Shown here: in pieces, positions 31,777 to 40,601 of the stretch
Position numbering within the stretch: the stretch's first letter is position 1
Layout: each line of letters begins with the position of its first letter
Assembly: GCF_005222815.1 (NCBI RefSeq)
Contig: NZ_STGB01000005.1
Location: 1-64,000, forward strand
DNA: 64,000 nt
Direction: 5' to 3'
Source of the DNA: Roseomonas sp. AR75
Lineage (GTDB): Bacteria; Pseudomonadota; Alphaproteobacteria; Acetobacterales; Acetobacteraceae
Made by a program: the position numbers and the translations under genes
The notes under the pieces: model-generated
What the model was told of the DNA's origin: nothing
Seen by the model: only the letters and a program-made list of their open reading frames with translations
Databases searched by the model: none

Positions 31777-34700
31777 ATGGCGACGCAGGATCTGGCGGCG
31801 AGACTGGACGAAGCGCGGCGGGGACTGCTGGACCTGTCCACGCGCAACCGGCTGCTGTCGCTGCCGAAGCCCGGGCGCTCCCGCGGCGTCGTGCTGTTCC
31901 ATGACGAGGATGCGGATTTCGTGCTGAAGGCGCTGCTGGACGGCAAGCCCTTCGGCTTCGAGCCGGCGCCGGATGCGGCGGAGGCCCCGTCGTCGTCAGC
32001 GGCATCGGCGGCGGAGACGGACGCGACGGCGGATGGCGCGAAGCCGAAGCGGCGCCGCGCGGCGAAGCCGAAGAAGGCCGAGGGGCTCGCCGCGGCGGAT
32101 GCGGGCAAGACGCGGGAGCAATGGCAGGTGGACTTCCTGCTGCGCGCGCGGATGACGCCGGAGGAGTATGCGCGGCGCCTGCGCGACCTGATGACGGATG
32201 CGCGCACCGCGCGGGAGGAGACCGGCATCGCGACGCTGTCGCTGGCGATCGGCACGCTCGCCTGGCGCGATCCGGGCACGCCGGGGACGGAACGGCTGGC
32301 GCCGCTGGCGCTGCTGCCGGTGACGTTGGAGCGCGAGGGCGTCGGCCAGAATTTCCGCATCCGCTGGAGCGGGCTGGAGGTGCAGGAGAATCTGTCGCTG
32401 CGCGAGAAGCTCGGCGCGGAGTTCCGCGTGACGCTGCCGGCATTCGATGCGGAGACCTACGACCCGACGAAGTGGGCCGAGCAGGTCGCGGACGCGATCG
32501 GGCAGCGCGAGGGCTGGGGCGTGGACCCGGACGGGCTCGCGCTCGGGCTGTTCTCCTTCGCGAAGTTCCTGATGTGGCGCGACCTGGGTGCGACGGAAAA
32601 TCCCGGGCTGGTCGAGCACCCGATGGTGCAGGCGCTGGTCGGGGGCGCGATGCTCTCCGCGCCGCCCCCCTTCCCCGACGACGCCGATGTGGATGCCGCG
32701 ATCAAGGTGGAGCGGCTGGATCACGTCGTGGATACCGATGGCAGCCAGGCGCTCGCCGCGGAAGCCGTGCGCCAGGGCGGGCATGTCGTGGTGCAGGGCC
32801 CTCCCGGAACGGGCAAGAGCCAGACCATCATGAACATCATCGCCCAGGCCGTGCTGGACGGGCGCAGCGTGCTGTTCGTGGCGGAGAAGCTGGCGGCGCT
32901 GGAGGTGGTGAAGCGGCGGCTCGGCACGGTGGGGCTCGGCGCGGCCTGCCTGGAGCTGCATTCGGAGAAGCAGTCGAAGCGCGCGGTGCTGGACGAGCTG
33001 CGCGCGACGCTGGCGCTGCCCAACGTGAAGAAGCCGGAACGCGCGGCGCTGGTGCAGCGGCTGGGCGCGCTGCGGTCGCGGCTGAACGCGCATGCGGCGG
33101 CGATGGCGGGCGAGGTGGGGCAGAGCGGGCGCGCGCTGCACGCGGTGGTGGGGAACCTGGTGGCGCTGCGGGCGGACGGCGTGACGGCGCCGGATTTCGC
33201 GCTGCCGGGAGACTGGACCGAGACCGCGATCGCGGAGGCGCGGGACGCGGTGGCGGAGCTTGCGGCGCGGGCGGCGGAAGGCGGGCCGCGCAGCGCCTGG
33301 CGCGGCGTGACGAAGGTTCTGGCGCCGACCGACCAGGAGCGGTTCCTCGCGAGGCTGCCGGCGCTGATCCGGGCGCTGGCGGCGGGGGGCGATGTCGGGC
33401 CGGCGGCGCTGCGCGCGGCGATGGCGCGCGATGCGGTCGCGGCGACGGCGCCGCGCCACGATCCGGCGGCGATGGGGCATCCGGCGTGGCAGGGCGATCC
33501 GGCGCCGCTGCGCGCGCTGGCCGAGGCCGCGGCGGCGGTTGCGGCGGCGGAGCGCGATCCGCGGCTGCAGCCGGGGGCGCTGGAGGTGCAGGGGATCGCG
33601 GAGGCGCGGGCGGCGCTGGCGGAGGGCGGCGGGATCTTCGGGTTCCTCTCGTCCTCACTGCGCAACGCCAAGGCGGTGGCGGCGCGGGTGGCGCGCGATG
33701 CGGAGAATGCGCTGCCGGCGCTGGATGCGGCGCTGGCGGGACAGGCAGCGCAGCGCGCCCTGCGCGCGGGCGAGACGCTGGGGCGCGGCGCCTTCGGGTC
33801 GCTGTGGGGCCACGCGGACGCGATGGCGGCGCTGGTGGTGTGGCGGGTGGAGAAGGGCGCGGACGCGTTTGGCGCATTGGCCGAAGCGGGCGCGGCCCCC
33901 ACCCCGACCCTCCCCCGCAACGCGGGGGAGGGAGCGGTAGGAGCGTGGGAGGAGTTGTGCGCGGCGACGAACCTCGACACGCGGCTCGCCTTCGGCGCTG
34001 ACGACCCGTCCTGCGCGGACATCGCCGCGCGGCTCGGTGACTGGGCGGCGGCGCCGGAAGGGCTGCCGCTCTGGCTTGGCTGGCAGCGCGCGGTGGAGCG
34101 CGCGGGCGCTGCACTGGCGCCGATCGCCGAACGCCTGGCGGATGGCAGGCTCGCGCCCGAAACGGCCGAAGGGTCCTTCGCCTTCGCGCTGGACGAGGCG
34201 CTGCTGAAGGCGGCGATGCGCGCGCGGCCCGAGTTGGCGACCTTCGATGGGGCGGAGTTCGATCGCCTCGCCGCGGAGTTCGCGGAAGCCGACAAGGCGC
34301 GCATCGAGCTCACGCGGCGGGAGGCGGCCTGGACCCATGCGCAGGCGCTGGCGAAGGTCCGCGCGGGCCTGCCGGGCTACGAGATCCTGAAGGGCGAGTT
34401 CGAGAAGAAGCGCGGCCACCTGCCGGTGCGCACGCTGCTGGAGCGCGCGGGGCCGGCGATCCAGGCGGCCAAGCCGATCTTCATGATGTCGCCGCTGTCC
34501 GTCGCGCAGTTCCTGGCGCCGCCGCATGGGTTGCGCCCTGCCCTCACCTTCGACCTGCTCGTGATGGACGAGGCCTCGCAGATCGAGCCCGTCGATGCGC
34601 TCGGCGCGATCGCGCGCTGCCGCCAGGTGGTGGTGGTCGGCGACGACAAGCAGATGCCGCCGACGCGATTCTTCCAGCGCATGACCAGCGAGGATGACGG

Positions 34701-36321
34701 CGCGGAGGAGGAATATGCGGAAGGCCCGGTGGCGGCGCGGGAGGTGGAGAGCATTCTGGGTCTCGCCAATGCGCGCGGCGTGCCGAATGTGATGCTGCGC
34801 TGGCACTACCGCAGCCGGCACGAGAGCCTGATCGCCACCTCGAACGCGGAGTTCTACGAGGGGCGGCTGATGGTGCTGCCCTCGCCGCGCGCGCGGTCGG
34901 CGAAGCTGGGGCTTTCGCTGGTGAAGGTGGATGGCCATTGGGAGCAGGGCGCGGGCGTCAACCGCAAGGAAGCGGAGGCGGTGGCGCAGGCGGTGATGGC
35001 GCATGCGAAGGAGACGCCGGGCGATACGCTCGGCGTCGCGGCGTTCTCGATCAAGCAGCGCGACGCGATCCTTGACGAGGTCGAGAAGCTTCGTCGCGCC
35101 GATCCCGATGCGGAAAAATTCTTCGCCGCGCATGAGGACGAGCCGTTCTTCGTGAAGAACCTGGAGAATGTGCAGGGCGACGAGCGCGACGCGATCCTGA
35201 TCAGCGTGGGCTATGCGCGCGGCGCGGACGGCAAGCTCGCGATGCGCTTCGGGCCGCTCTCCGCCGACGGCGGCGAGCGGCGGCTCAATGTGCTGATCAC
35301 GCGGGCGAAGAAGCGCACCGTGGTGTTCAGCGGGATCACGCCCGACGACATCGACCTCGACCGCGCGAGCGGCCGGGGCGTTGCCGCGCTGAAGGCCTTC
35401 CTGCGCTTCGCCGCCGCCGGCGACCAGCGCCGCGCGGAGGGCGCGGACGCCGCGGCGCCGCTCGCGCGCGTCATCGCGCAGGAGATCGCGGCGACGGGCA
35501 AGGAAGCCGTCGCGCGCATCGGCATCTCCGGCCTCTACCTGGATGTCGCGGCGAAGGAGGGCGCGGATTTCGTGCTGGGCGTCGAGGCCGATGCCGGCGA
35601 CTGGGCCAGCGTGCATGCCGCGCGCGACCGGGAACGCGGGCGGCCCGGCGCGCTCGGCATGATGGGCTGGAAGCTGCACCGCGCCTGGTCGCTGGCCTGG
35701 CTGCAACGGCCGGAGGCGGAGCGCGCGAAGCTGCGCGCCGCGCTGGGTGCCGCGCCTGTCGCGCAGGAGGACGCGCCGCCGGCATCGGCAGGCCCCGATC
35801 CCGGGCTGGCGCAACCCTACGAGGAAGCGACGCCGGAGGTGCCGAAGGACAGCGCGATCCCCGCGGTGCCCTTCGCCAAACTCTCGGACATCCTTGCGGC
35901 GATCATCCGCACGGAGCAGCCGGTGCATGCGGATGCCATCGCGGAACGCGCGCGCATCCTCTGGGGCAGGGAGGCGCTGGACGCGGCGGATCGCGCGGCG
36001 CTGCAGCAGGCGCTGCGGCTCGCCGCGCAGCTTCAGGGCGTGCAGGAGACGAACGGCTTCTGGAGCGCGGAGGATGCGCCACCGCCGGCGCCGCGCGACC
36101 GGCGCGCCGCCGCGGCGCATCTGCAACGCGCGGCGATGGTTGCGCCGGCGGAGATCGAGGCGGCGTGCAGGGCGCTGCTCGGTGCGATGGCGATCGCGAC
36201 GGAGGAGGAACTCGCCGCCGGCGTGGTGCGTCTGCTGGGGCTGGAAGCGCGTGCCACCGCAGCGGTTGCGGCACGGATCGCGGCGCTGGTCGGATCGGGC
36301 GCCGTCGCGCTGCGCGCGTAG
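31777..36321 (+). CDS. DUF4011/AAA superfamily I helicase with REase_MTES_1575-like and DUF3320 domains
   Basis: A 1514-residue protein. An N-terminal DUF4011 domain (about 1-290) opens DLSTRNRLLSL. The superfamily I helicase core has Walker A G-P-P-G-T-G-K-S at 341-348, Walker B D-E-A-S-Q near 931-935, GDDKQMPPTRF, ENVQGDERD and LNVLITRAKKR. It is followed by an REase_MTES_1575-like domain from about 1249, with LYLDV (Asp1256) and G-V-E-A-D (1268-1272), then ARDRERGRP. A DUF3320 domain starts near 1364. Such proteins are suspected nucleic-acid conflict or repair factors. The nuclease motif here is drifted (A where C is usual in ECDG) but acidic residues remain. A hairpin repeat at 33896-33932 is translated in frame around residues 707-720, inside a low-complexity spacer. 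Confidence 0.85.
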   Translation: MATQDLAARLDEARRGLLDLSTRNRLLSLPKPGRSRGVVLFHDEDADFVLKALLDGKPFGFEPAPDAAEAPSSSAASAAETDATADGAKPKRRRAAKPKKAEGLAAADAGKTREQWQVDFLLRARMTPEEYARRLRDLMTDARTAREETGIATLSLAIGTLAWRDPGTPGTERLAPLALLPVTLEREGVGQNFRIRWSGLEVQENLSLREKLGAEFRVTLPAFDAETYDPTKWAEQVADAIGQREGWGVDPDGLALGLFSFAKFLMWRDLGATENPGLVEHPMVQALVGGAMLSAPPPFPDDADVDAAIKVERLDHVVDTDGSQALAAEAVRQGGHVVVQGPPGTGKSQTIMNIIAQAVLDGRSVLFVAEKLAALEVVKRRLGTVGLGAACLELHSEKQSKRAVLDELRATLALPNVKKPERAALVQRLGALRSRLNAHAAAMAGEVGQSGRALHAVVGNLVALRADGVTAPDFALPGDWTETAIAEARDAVAELAARAAEGGPRSAWRGVTKVLAPTDQERFLARLPALIRALAAGGDVGPAALRAAMARDAVAATAPRHDPAAMGHPAWQGDPAPLRALAEAAAAVAAAERDPRLQPGALEVQGIAEARAALAEGGGIFGFLSSSLRNAKAVAARVARDAENALPALDAALAGQAAQRALRAGETLGRGAFGSLWGHADAMAALVVWRVEKGADAFGALAEAGAAPTPTLPRNAGEGAVGAWEELCAATNLDTRLAFGADDPSCADIAARLGDWAAAPEGLPLWLGWQRAVERAGAALAPIAERLADGRLAPETAEGSFAFALDEALLKAAMRARPELATFDGAEFDRLAAEFAEADKARIELTRREAAWTHAQALAKVRAGLPGYEILKGEFEKKRGHLPVRTLLERAGPAIQAAKPIFMMSPLSVAQFLAPPHGLRPALTFDLLVMDEASQIEPVDALGAIARCRQVVVVGDDKQMPPTRFFQRMTSEDDGAEEEYAEGPVAAREVESILGLANARGVPNVMLRWHYRSRHESLIATSNAEFYEGRLMVLPSPRARSAKLGLSLVKVDGHWEQGAGVNRKEAEAVAQAVMAHAKETPGDTLGVAAFSIKQRDAILDEVEKLRRADPDAEKFFAAHEDEPFFVKNLENVQGDERDAILISVGYARGADGKLAMRFGPLSADGGERRLNVLITRAKKRTVVFSGITPDDIDLDRASGRGVAALKAFLRFAAAGDQRRAEGADAAAPLARVIAQEIAATGKEAVARIGISGLYLDVAAKEGADFVLGVEADAGDWASVHAARDRERGRPGALGMMGWKLHRAWSLAWLQRPEAERAKLRAALGAAPVAQEDAPPASAGPDPGLAQPYEEATPEVPKDSAIPAVPFAKLSDILAAIIRTEQPVHADAIAERARILWGREALDAADRAALQQALRLAAQLQGVQETNGFWSAEDAPPPAPRDRRAAAAHLQRAAMVAPAEIEAACRALLGAMAIATEEELAAGVVRLLGLEARATAAVAARIAALVGSGAVALRA
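33896..33932 (+). repeat. Hairpin repeat (family A relative) inside the helicase gene
   Basis: CCCCACCCCGA is followed by an 11-bp perfect stem, CCCTCCCCCGC (33908-33918) and GCGGGGGAGGG (33922-33932), loop AAC. It encodes PTPTLPRNAGEG in frame. A twin lies at 55608-55645. Family A proper has TCTCC where this type has TCCCC. Confidence 0.85.
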
Positions 36322-36432
36322 ATCAGCGGCGCATCTGTCGCCTCGCCGCAACCTTCCGGTCCAGGGGCGCGTTTCGCGCCAATCGGACCGGCGGCATTTC
36401 CTGCCGGCCGGCCGGGACATAGGAGCGGAACG

Positions 36433-37410
36433 ATGAAGACGAGGATGCTAGGCGCCCTGGCGCTCGGCCTGATCACGGCAGCGTGCGGCGTGAACCAGCA
36501 GGATCGCGTGGGTGGCGGCGCGGCGGCCGGCGCGGCAACCGGTGCAGGCGTCGGCGCGCTGGCCGGCCCGCCGGGCGTGCTGGCGGGCGCGGCGATCGGC
36601 GCAGGCGCCGGGGCGGCGACGGGCGCGGCAACGGAGCCCTCCACGCTCAACCTGGGCGAGCCGCCCTGGAGCAACCCGGATGCGCGCGTGCCGGGCACGC
36701 AGATGGGCAGCAATGCGCGCAGCAGCGGCAGCAGCAGCTATCGTGGCAGCGGCATGGCCAGCAGCGACACCCGCGCGCTGCAGCGTGCGCTCAACAACCG
36801 CGGCTACGACGCCGGGCCGGCCGATGGCGTCTATGGCCCGCGCACGCGCCAGGCGGTGATGGACTGGCAGCGCGCGAACAACATGCAGGCCACCGGGCGG
36901 CCTTCGCAGCAGATGGCGGCGAGCCTCGGCCTCGGCAGCAGCGCCACGGGCCAGACCGATCCCAACCGCGCCTATATGGGCGGCGGCATGACGACGAGCC
37001 AGGCGGGCGATTCGCGGCCGCGCGACGCGGCCGGCCATCCGATCGGCAGCGCCGGCCCGGGCATCCCGCCGGGTGCGCAGATCCAGACCGGTGCTGGCAG
37101 CTCGACCGCACGGCCGGCCTCGGGCGCTGCAGCGCCGGGCGCGACCAGGATGGACAGCGCCGGTCGCCCCGTCGATGCGGCCGGGAACGTCATCGGAAGC
37201 ACGCCCCCGGGGCAGCCGCCCGGCTCCGAGATCCAAACCGGCGCAGCCGGTTCGACGCCTCGGCCGGCCTCGGGCGCGGGCATGACGGGCACGACCCGCA
37301 CGGACAGTGCCGGCCGGCCCGTCGATGCGGCCGGGAACGTCATCGGAAGCACGCCCCCGGGGCAGCCGCCCGGTTCGGAGGTCCAGACCGGGGATCCCGC
37401 GCGGCGCTGA
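36433..37410 (+). CDS. Peptidoglycan-binding lipoprotein with glycine-zipper and 50-residue repeats
   Basis: A 325-residue protein. A lipobox-like TAACG at about 14-18 follows a short signal peptide. A Gly/Ala glycine-zipper segment (about 27-67) suggests membrane association, and a PG_binding_1 domain follows (about 115-160: LQRALNNRGYDAGPADGVYG). The C-terminal third holds three units of about 50 residues (D-A-A-G-x-x-I-G-S, then PPGxxIQTG, then RPASGA). The last two are almost identical in DNA, with a 150-bp period (37171 and 37321). It probably anchors to the outer membrane and murein. A terminator follows. Confidence 0.8.
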   Translation: MKTRMLGALALGLITAACGVNQQDRVGGGAAAGAATGAGVGALAGPPGVLAGAAIGAGAGAATGAATEPSTLNLGEPPWSNPDARVPGTQMGSNARSSGSSSYRGSGMASSDTRALQRALNNRGYDAGPADGVYGPRTRQAVMDWQRANNMQATGRPSQQMAASLGLGSSATGQTDPNRAYMGGGMTTSQAGDSRPRDAAGHPIGSAGPGIPPGAQIQTGAGSSTARPASGAAAPGATRMDSAGRPVDAAGNVIGSTPPGQPPGSEIQTGAAGSTPRPASGAGMTGTTRTDSAGRPVDAAGNVIGSTPPGQPPGSEVQTGDPARR

Positions 37411-37440
37411 CCTTCGCGGATGAACGCTGCGGCGTGAACG

Positions 37441-37475
37441 GGGGGCCGGCGAATGCCGGCTCCCCTTTTCTTTTT
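37441..37475 (+). terminator. Intrinsic terminator after the lipoprotein gene
   Basis: GGGGGCCGGC (37441-37450) pairs with GCCGGCTCCCC (37455-37465) with one bulged base and a GAAT loop, followed by TTTTCTTTTT. It ends exactly at the stop codon of the convergent TRAP dctM gene. Confidence 0.88.
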
Positions 37476-38806
37476 CACGCGCCGAACATGGTGTTCGGCA
37501 GGAAGGTGACGATCGCCGGGAACAGCGTCACCAGCACCACCGCGACCAGCATCAGGCAGAAGAACGGGATCGTGTTGCGCGTGACCGTCAGGATGTCCTT
37601 GCCGGTCAGGCCCTGCAGCACGAACAGGTTGAAGCCGACCGGGGGCGTGATCTGCGCGAGTTCGACGACGAGCACGATGAAGATGCCGAACCAGATCAGG
37701 TCGAAGCCCGTCGCTGCGATGATCGGCAGCACGACGGAGGCGGTGAGGACGATCATGCTGATGCCGTCGATGAAGCAGCCCAGCAGCAGGTAGATCAGCG
37801 TCAGCACCAGGATGATGGTGAAGGGCGAGAAGCCCTGCGCGCCGACCCAGGCGGCCATCGCGGCGGGGATGCCGGAATAGGCCATGGCCTTGGTCAGGAA
37901 GGCGGCGCCCGCCAGGATCAGGTTGATCATGCAGGAGGTGCGGACGGCTCCCATCAGGCTGGCGGTGAAGCTTGCCCAGGTCAGCGTGCCGCCGAAGGCG
38001 GAGAGCGCGAGCGCGCCGACGACGCCGAACACCGCCGCCTCCGTCGCGGTGGCCCAGCCGAAATAGATGCTGCCCATGACGAAGCCGATCAGCCCGATCA
38101 CAGGGAAGAGCTGGCCGCTGGCGCGGAATTTCTCGCCGAGCGGCATGGGCGGGTCGGCCGGCGGCGTCTTCGACGGGTTGAGCAGCGACCAGACCGCGAT
38201 GTAGCCGCTGAACAGCGCCATCAGCAGCAGGCCGGGGATGATGCCGGCGATGAACAGGCGGACGATCGAGACCTCTGCCGCCACGCCATAGACGATCATC
38301 ACGATGGAAGGCGGGATCAGCAGGCCGAGCGTGCCGGCGCCGGCCAGCGAACCGATCGCCAGCGGCGCATGGTAGCCGCGCTGCAGCAGCGCGGGCAGCG
38401 ACATCTTGCCCACGGTGGCGGCCGTGGCGGCCGAGGAGCCGGAGACGGCGGCGAAGATGCCGCAGCCGATGACGTTCACATGCATCAGGCGGCCGGGCAG
38501 GCGCTGCACCCAGGGTGCCAGGCCGCGGAACATATCCTCGCTGAGCCGCGTGCGGAACAGGATCTCGCCCATCCAGATGAACAGCGGCAAGGCGGCCAGG
38601 GTCCAGGAGGCGAGCGAGGCCCAGACCGCGCTGCCCAGCACCTTCTCGGCCGGGAAGGCCGCCATCCCCGGCATCAGGATGGGCAGCACGACGATCCCGA
38701 CAAGGCCGGTGGCGAGCAGGCCGAGCCCGATCCAGACGCCGAGCGCCAGGATGCCGAACAGCGCGCCGAGCAGCAGCAGCCCGGCCTCGGTCTGCGCGAG
38801 GTCCAT
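37475..38806 (-). CDS. dctM: TRAP transporter large permease DctM (system 1)
   Basis: A 443-residue TRAP large subunit with about 12 membrane helices. IPPSIVMIVYGVAAEVSIVR (about 171-190) and EAAVFGVVGALAL are family hallmarks, and QITPPVGFNLFVLQG occurs near the end. It drives Na+-coupled uptake of a carboxylate-type solute delivered by DctP. The ATG at 38804-38806 gives the normal start (MDLAQTEAG) and lies 2 bp after the dctQ stop codon. Confidence 0.92.
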   Translation of the reverse strand: MDLAQTEAGLLLLGALFGILALGVWIGLGLLATGLVGIVVLPILMPGMAAFPAEKVLGSAVWASLASWTLAALPLFIWMGEILFRTRLSEDMFRGLAPWVQRLPGRLMHVNVIGCGIFAAVSGSSAATAATVGKMSLPALLQRGYHAPLAIGSLAGAGTLGLLIPPSIVMIVYGVAAEVSIVRLFIAGIIPGLLLMALFSGYIAVWSLLNPSKTPPADPPMPLGEKFRASGQLFPVIGLIGFVMGSIYFGWATATEAAVFGVVGALALSAFGGTLTWASFTASLMGAVRTSCMINLILAGAAFLTKAMAYSGIPAAMAAWVGAQGFSPFTIILVLTLIYLLLGCFIDGISMIVLTASVVLPIIAATGFDLIWFGIFIVLVVELAQITPPVGFNLFVLQGLTGKDILTVTRNTIPFFCLMLVAVVLVTLFPAIVTFLPNTMFGA

Positions 38807-38808
38807 GG

Positions 38809-39348
38809 CTAGATCTCCTCCATGGCGCGCTGCACCGCCGAGCTTTCCGCGGCGCGCCGGTAGGATGGCGTGCCGCCGGCAAGATGCACCACGAGGTCGT
38901 CGGCCAGCGCGACGGCAAAGACCGCGCAGCCCACGGCGCAGGCGGCCTGCGGATACCACAGCAGCCAGGGCACGGTGCCCTGCGCGACATCCTCGAACTG
39001 CCAGGAATCGAAGGCGAGGTCGCCGACCGAATAAGCCAGGAAGGCGGCGAGCCCGGCGGTGGCGGCCAGGGCGAAGGCCTCCATCGCGAAGCGGGCGCGG
39101 CCCCTCACATGGCCGATGATCAGGTCCACGCGGATATGCGCGCCATGGCGGAAGGCATAGGCGAGCGGCAGCAGGGCGGAGGCGGCGACCGCGAAGGCGG
39201 TGAGGTCGTCGGCGCCTTCGAAGACCAGGCCGAACTGCCGGCCGATCACCTGGGCCGCGATGATCGCGCCGATGGCGGCCAGCGCGACGCCGCCGGCGAT
39301 GCCGAAGGCGAGATAGAGCAGGTCGAGCGCGCGGCGCAGCGCGGTCAT
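38809..39348 (-). CDS. dctQ: TRAP transporter small permease DctQ (system 1)
   Basis: A 179-residue protein with four membrane helices. VIGRQFGLVFEGADDLTAFA (about 30-49) and RHGAHIRVDLI (about 66-76) are typical of DctQ. It pairs with DctM in the membrane. It lies between dctP (186 bp upstream, with a strong hairpin in the gap) and dctM. Confidence 0.9.
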   Translation of the reverse strand: MTALRRALDLLYLAFGIAGGVALAAIGAIIAAQVIGRQFGLVFEGADDLTAFAVAASALLPLAYAFRHGAHIRVDLIIGHVRGRARFAMEAFALAATAGLAAFLAYSVGDLAFDSWQFEDVAQGTVPWLLWYPQAACAVGCAVFAVALADDLVVHLAGGTPSYRRAAESSAVQRAMEEI

Positions 39349-39480
39349 CTCAGGCGCACCGGACAGGGCGGCGGGTCATGTGGCGGGGCTCCGGCGGACA
39401 TCGCTGCCATCCATGCGCGGCGCGGCCCGCGCGGGAAGCCCCGGGCAGGACGCCGCGTCGCGCGGCGGGACGCGACTGCC

Positions 39481-39510
39481 CAGGGTGGCGGCAGGCGCGC
39501 CGCCACCCTG
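39481..39510. terminator. Strong hairpin in the dctP-dctQ gap
   Basis: CAGGGTGGCGG (39481-39491) and CCGCCACCCTG (39500-39510) form a perfect 11-bp stem with an 8-nt loop. It lies 24 bp past the dctP stop codon on the minus strand. There is no U-tract. It could act as a partial terminator or as a 3' stabiliser that allows more receptor than permease to be made. Confidence 0.6.
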
Positions 39511-39534
39511 CCGCCGCATCGCGCAGCGCGTCGT

Positions 39535-40521
39535 TCAGCGGCGATAGGCCTCGATCAGCGCCTTGCCGTCGGGGCCGGCGCGCTCGATCCACTCGTTGGT
39601 CATCTGGGTGCTGACGCGGCGCAGGCCTTCGAGGAATTCGGGCGTCGGCGGCACGATCTGCATGCCGCGCTGGCCGAGCGTGGCTTCCGTGCTGCGCTGC
39701 GCCTCCGCGCTGAGCTCGTAGCCTCGCGCCTCCGCCTTTGCCGCGGCGGCGCGGACAGCCTGCTGCACGGGCGCTGGCAGGGCCTCGAGCGCGCGGCGGG
39801 AGACGAGCACGGCGTTCTTGGTCATCGAGAAGCCGAGCGGCGTGAACACCTTCGCGTAATCCCAGGCGGCGGTGTCGACGCCGGTGGCGGCGGAGGTGAT
39901 CTGCGCCTGCACCACGCCGGTGGCGAAGGCCTGCGCCAGTTCCGCCGCCTGCACCAGCGTGGGCTGCGCGCCGACGATGGTGGCGAAGCGGTTGGTCGCG
40001 GGGGAGAAGGTGCGGAAGCGCAGGCCGCGCAGCCCCTCGATCGTGGTGATCGGCTGCTGGGCATAGAGGCCGGCGGGGGGCCAGGGCACCATGTAGAGCA
40101 GGCTCAGTCCCTGCCGCGAGAGGCGCTGCTCGATATAGGGCTTCTGCAGGTCGGCGAGCTTCTTCGCCTCGGCGAAGTTGGTGACGAGCTGCGGGATGGC
40201 GTCCGCGTCGAAGAAGACGTCCTCGTTGGAATAGGCGGTGAGCAGGATCTCGCCGAGCTGCACCTGGCCGGTCTGCACGCCGCGCTTGATCTGCGGCATC
40301 GGCAGCAGGCTGGCGCCGGAATGCAGCTGGATCTGCAGCGCGCCGTTGGAGGCGGCCTGGATCTCCTCGAGGAAGGCCTTGACGTTGCGGGTGTGGAAAT
40401 TGCTGTCCGGATAGGGCGTGGCCATCTGCCAGCGGGTGCCCTGCGCGACGGCGGCCCCCGTGGCGAGCGGGGCGAGGCCGGCGGCACCGGCGGTGGCAAA
40501 CAGGCTGCGGCGGCTCAGCAT
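39535..40521 (-). CDS. dctP: TRAP substrate-binding protein DctP (system 1)
   Basis: A 328-residue periplasmic receptor. The signal peptide starts MLSRRSLFATAGAAG and ends AVAQ. The mature part has WQMATPYPDSNFHTRN, HSGASLLPMPQIKRGVQTGQ and the late WPPAGLYAQQPI, LRFRTFSP run of DctP family members with the conserved Arg for carboxylate binding. The second of two possible ATGs (40519-40521) is preferred because GGGAG lies 10 nt upstream; the first lies too close. The permease genes follow on the same strand. Confidence 0.9.
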   Translation of the reverse strand: MLSRRSLFATAGAAGLAPLATGAAVAQGTRWQMATPYPDSNFHTRNVKAFLEEIQAASNGALQIQLHSGASLLPMPQIKRGVQTGQVQLGEILLTAYSNEDVFFDADAIPQLVTNFAEAKKLADLQKPYIEQRLSRQGLSLLYMVPWPPAGLYAQQPITTIEGLRGLRFRTFSPATNRFATIVGAQPTLVQAAELAQAFATGVVQAQITSAATGVDTAAWDYAKVFTPLGFSMTKNAVLVSRRALEALPAPVQQAVRAAAAKAEARGYELSAEAQRSTEATLGQRGMQIVPPTPEFLEGLRRVSTQMTNEWIERAGPDGKALIEAYRR

Positions 40522-40601
40522 TGCGATCATTCTCCCTGTCGGATGCCTTTCCCGAGGGGAGAGGATCGCCGCCGGCCGCCGCGGGGGCAAGGGGGTGCGG
40601 G

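Noticed and set aside
27970..31902. A 1310-codon minus-strand open frame spanning the patatin, protease and antiporter region
   Set aside because: Only its last 348 codons are the patatin gene. The rest is antisense to well-supported genes and runs open because of GC-biased codon positions; its sequence is Arg/His/Gln-rich low complexity.
33655..36420. A 921-codon minus-strand open frame opposite the helicase
   Set aside because: The plus-strand helicase has all expected motifs; the opposite frame is Arg/His-rich and motif-free.
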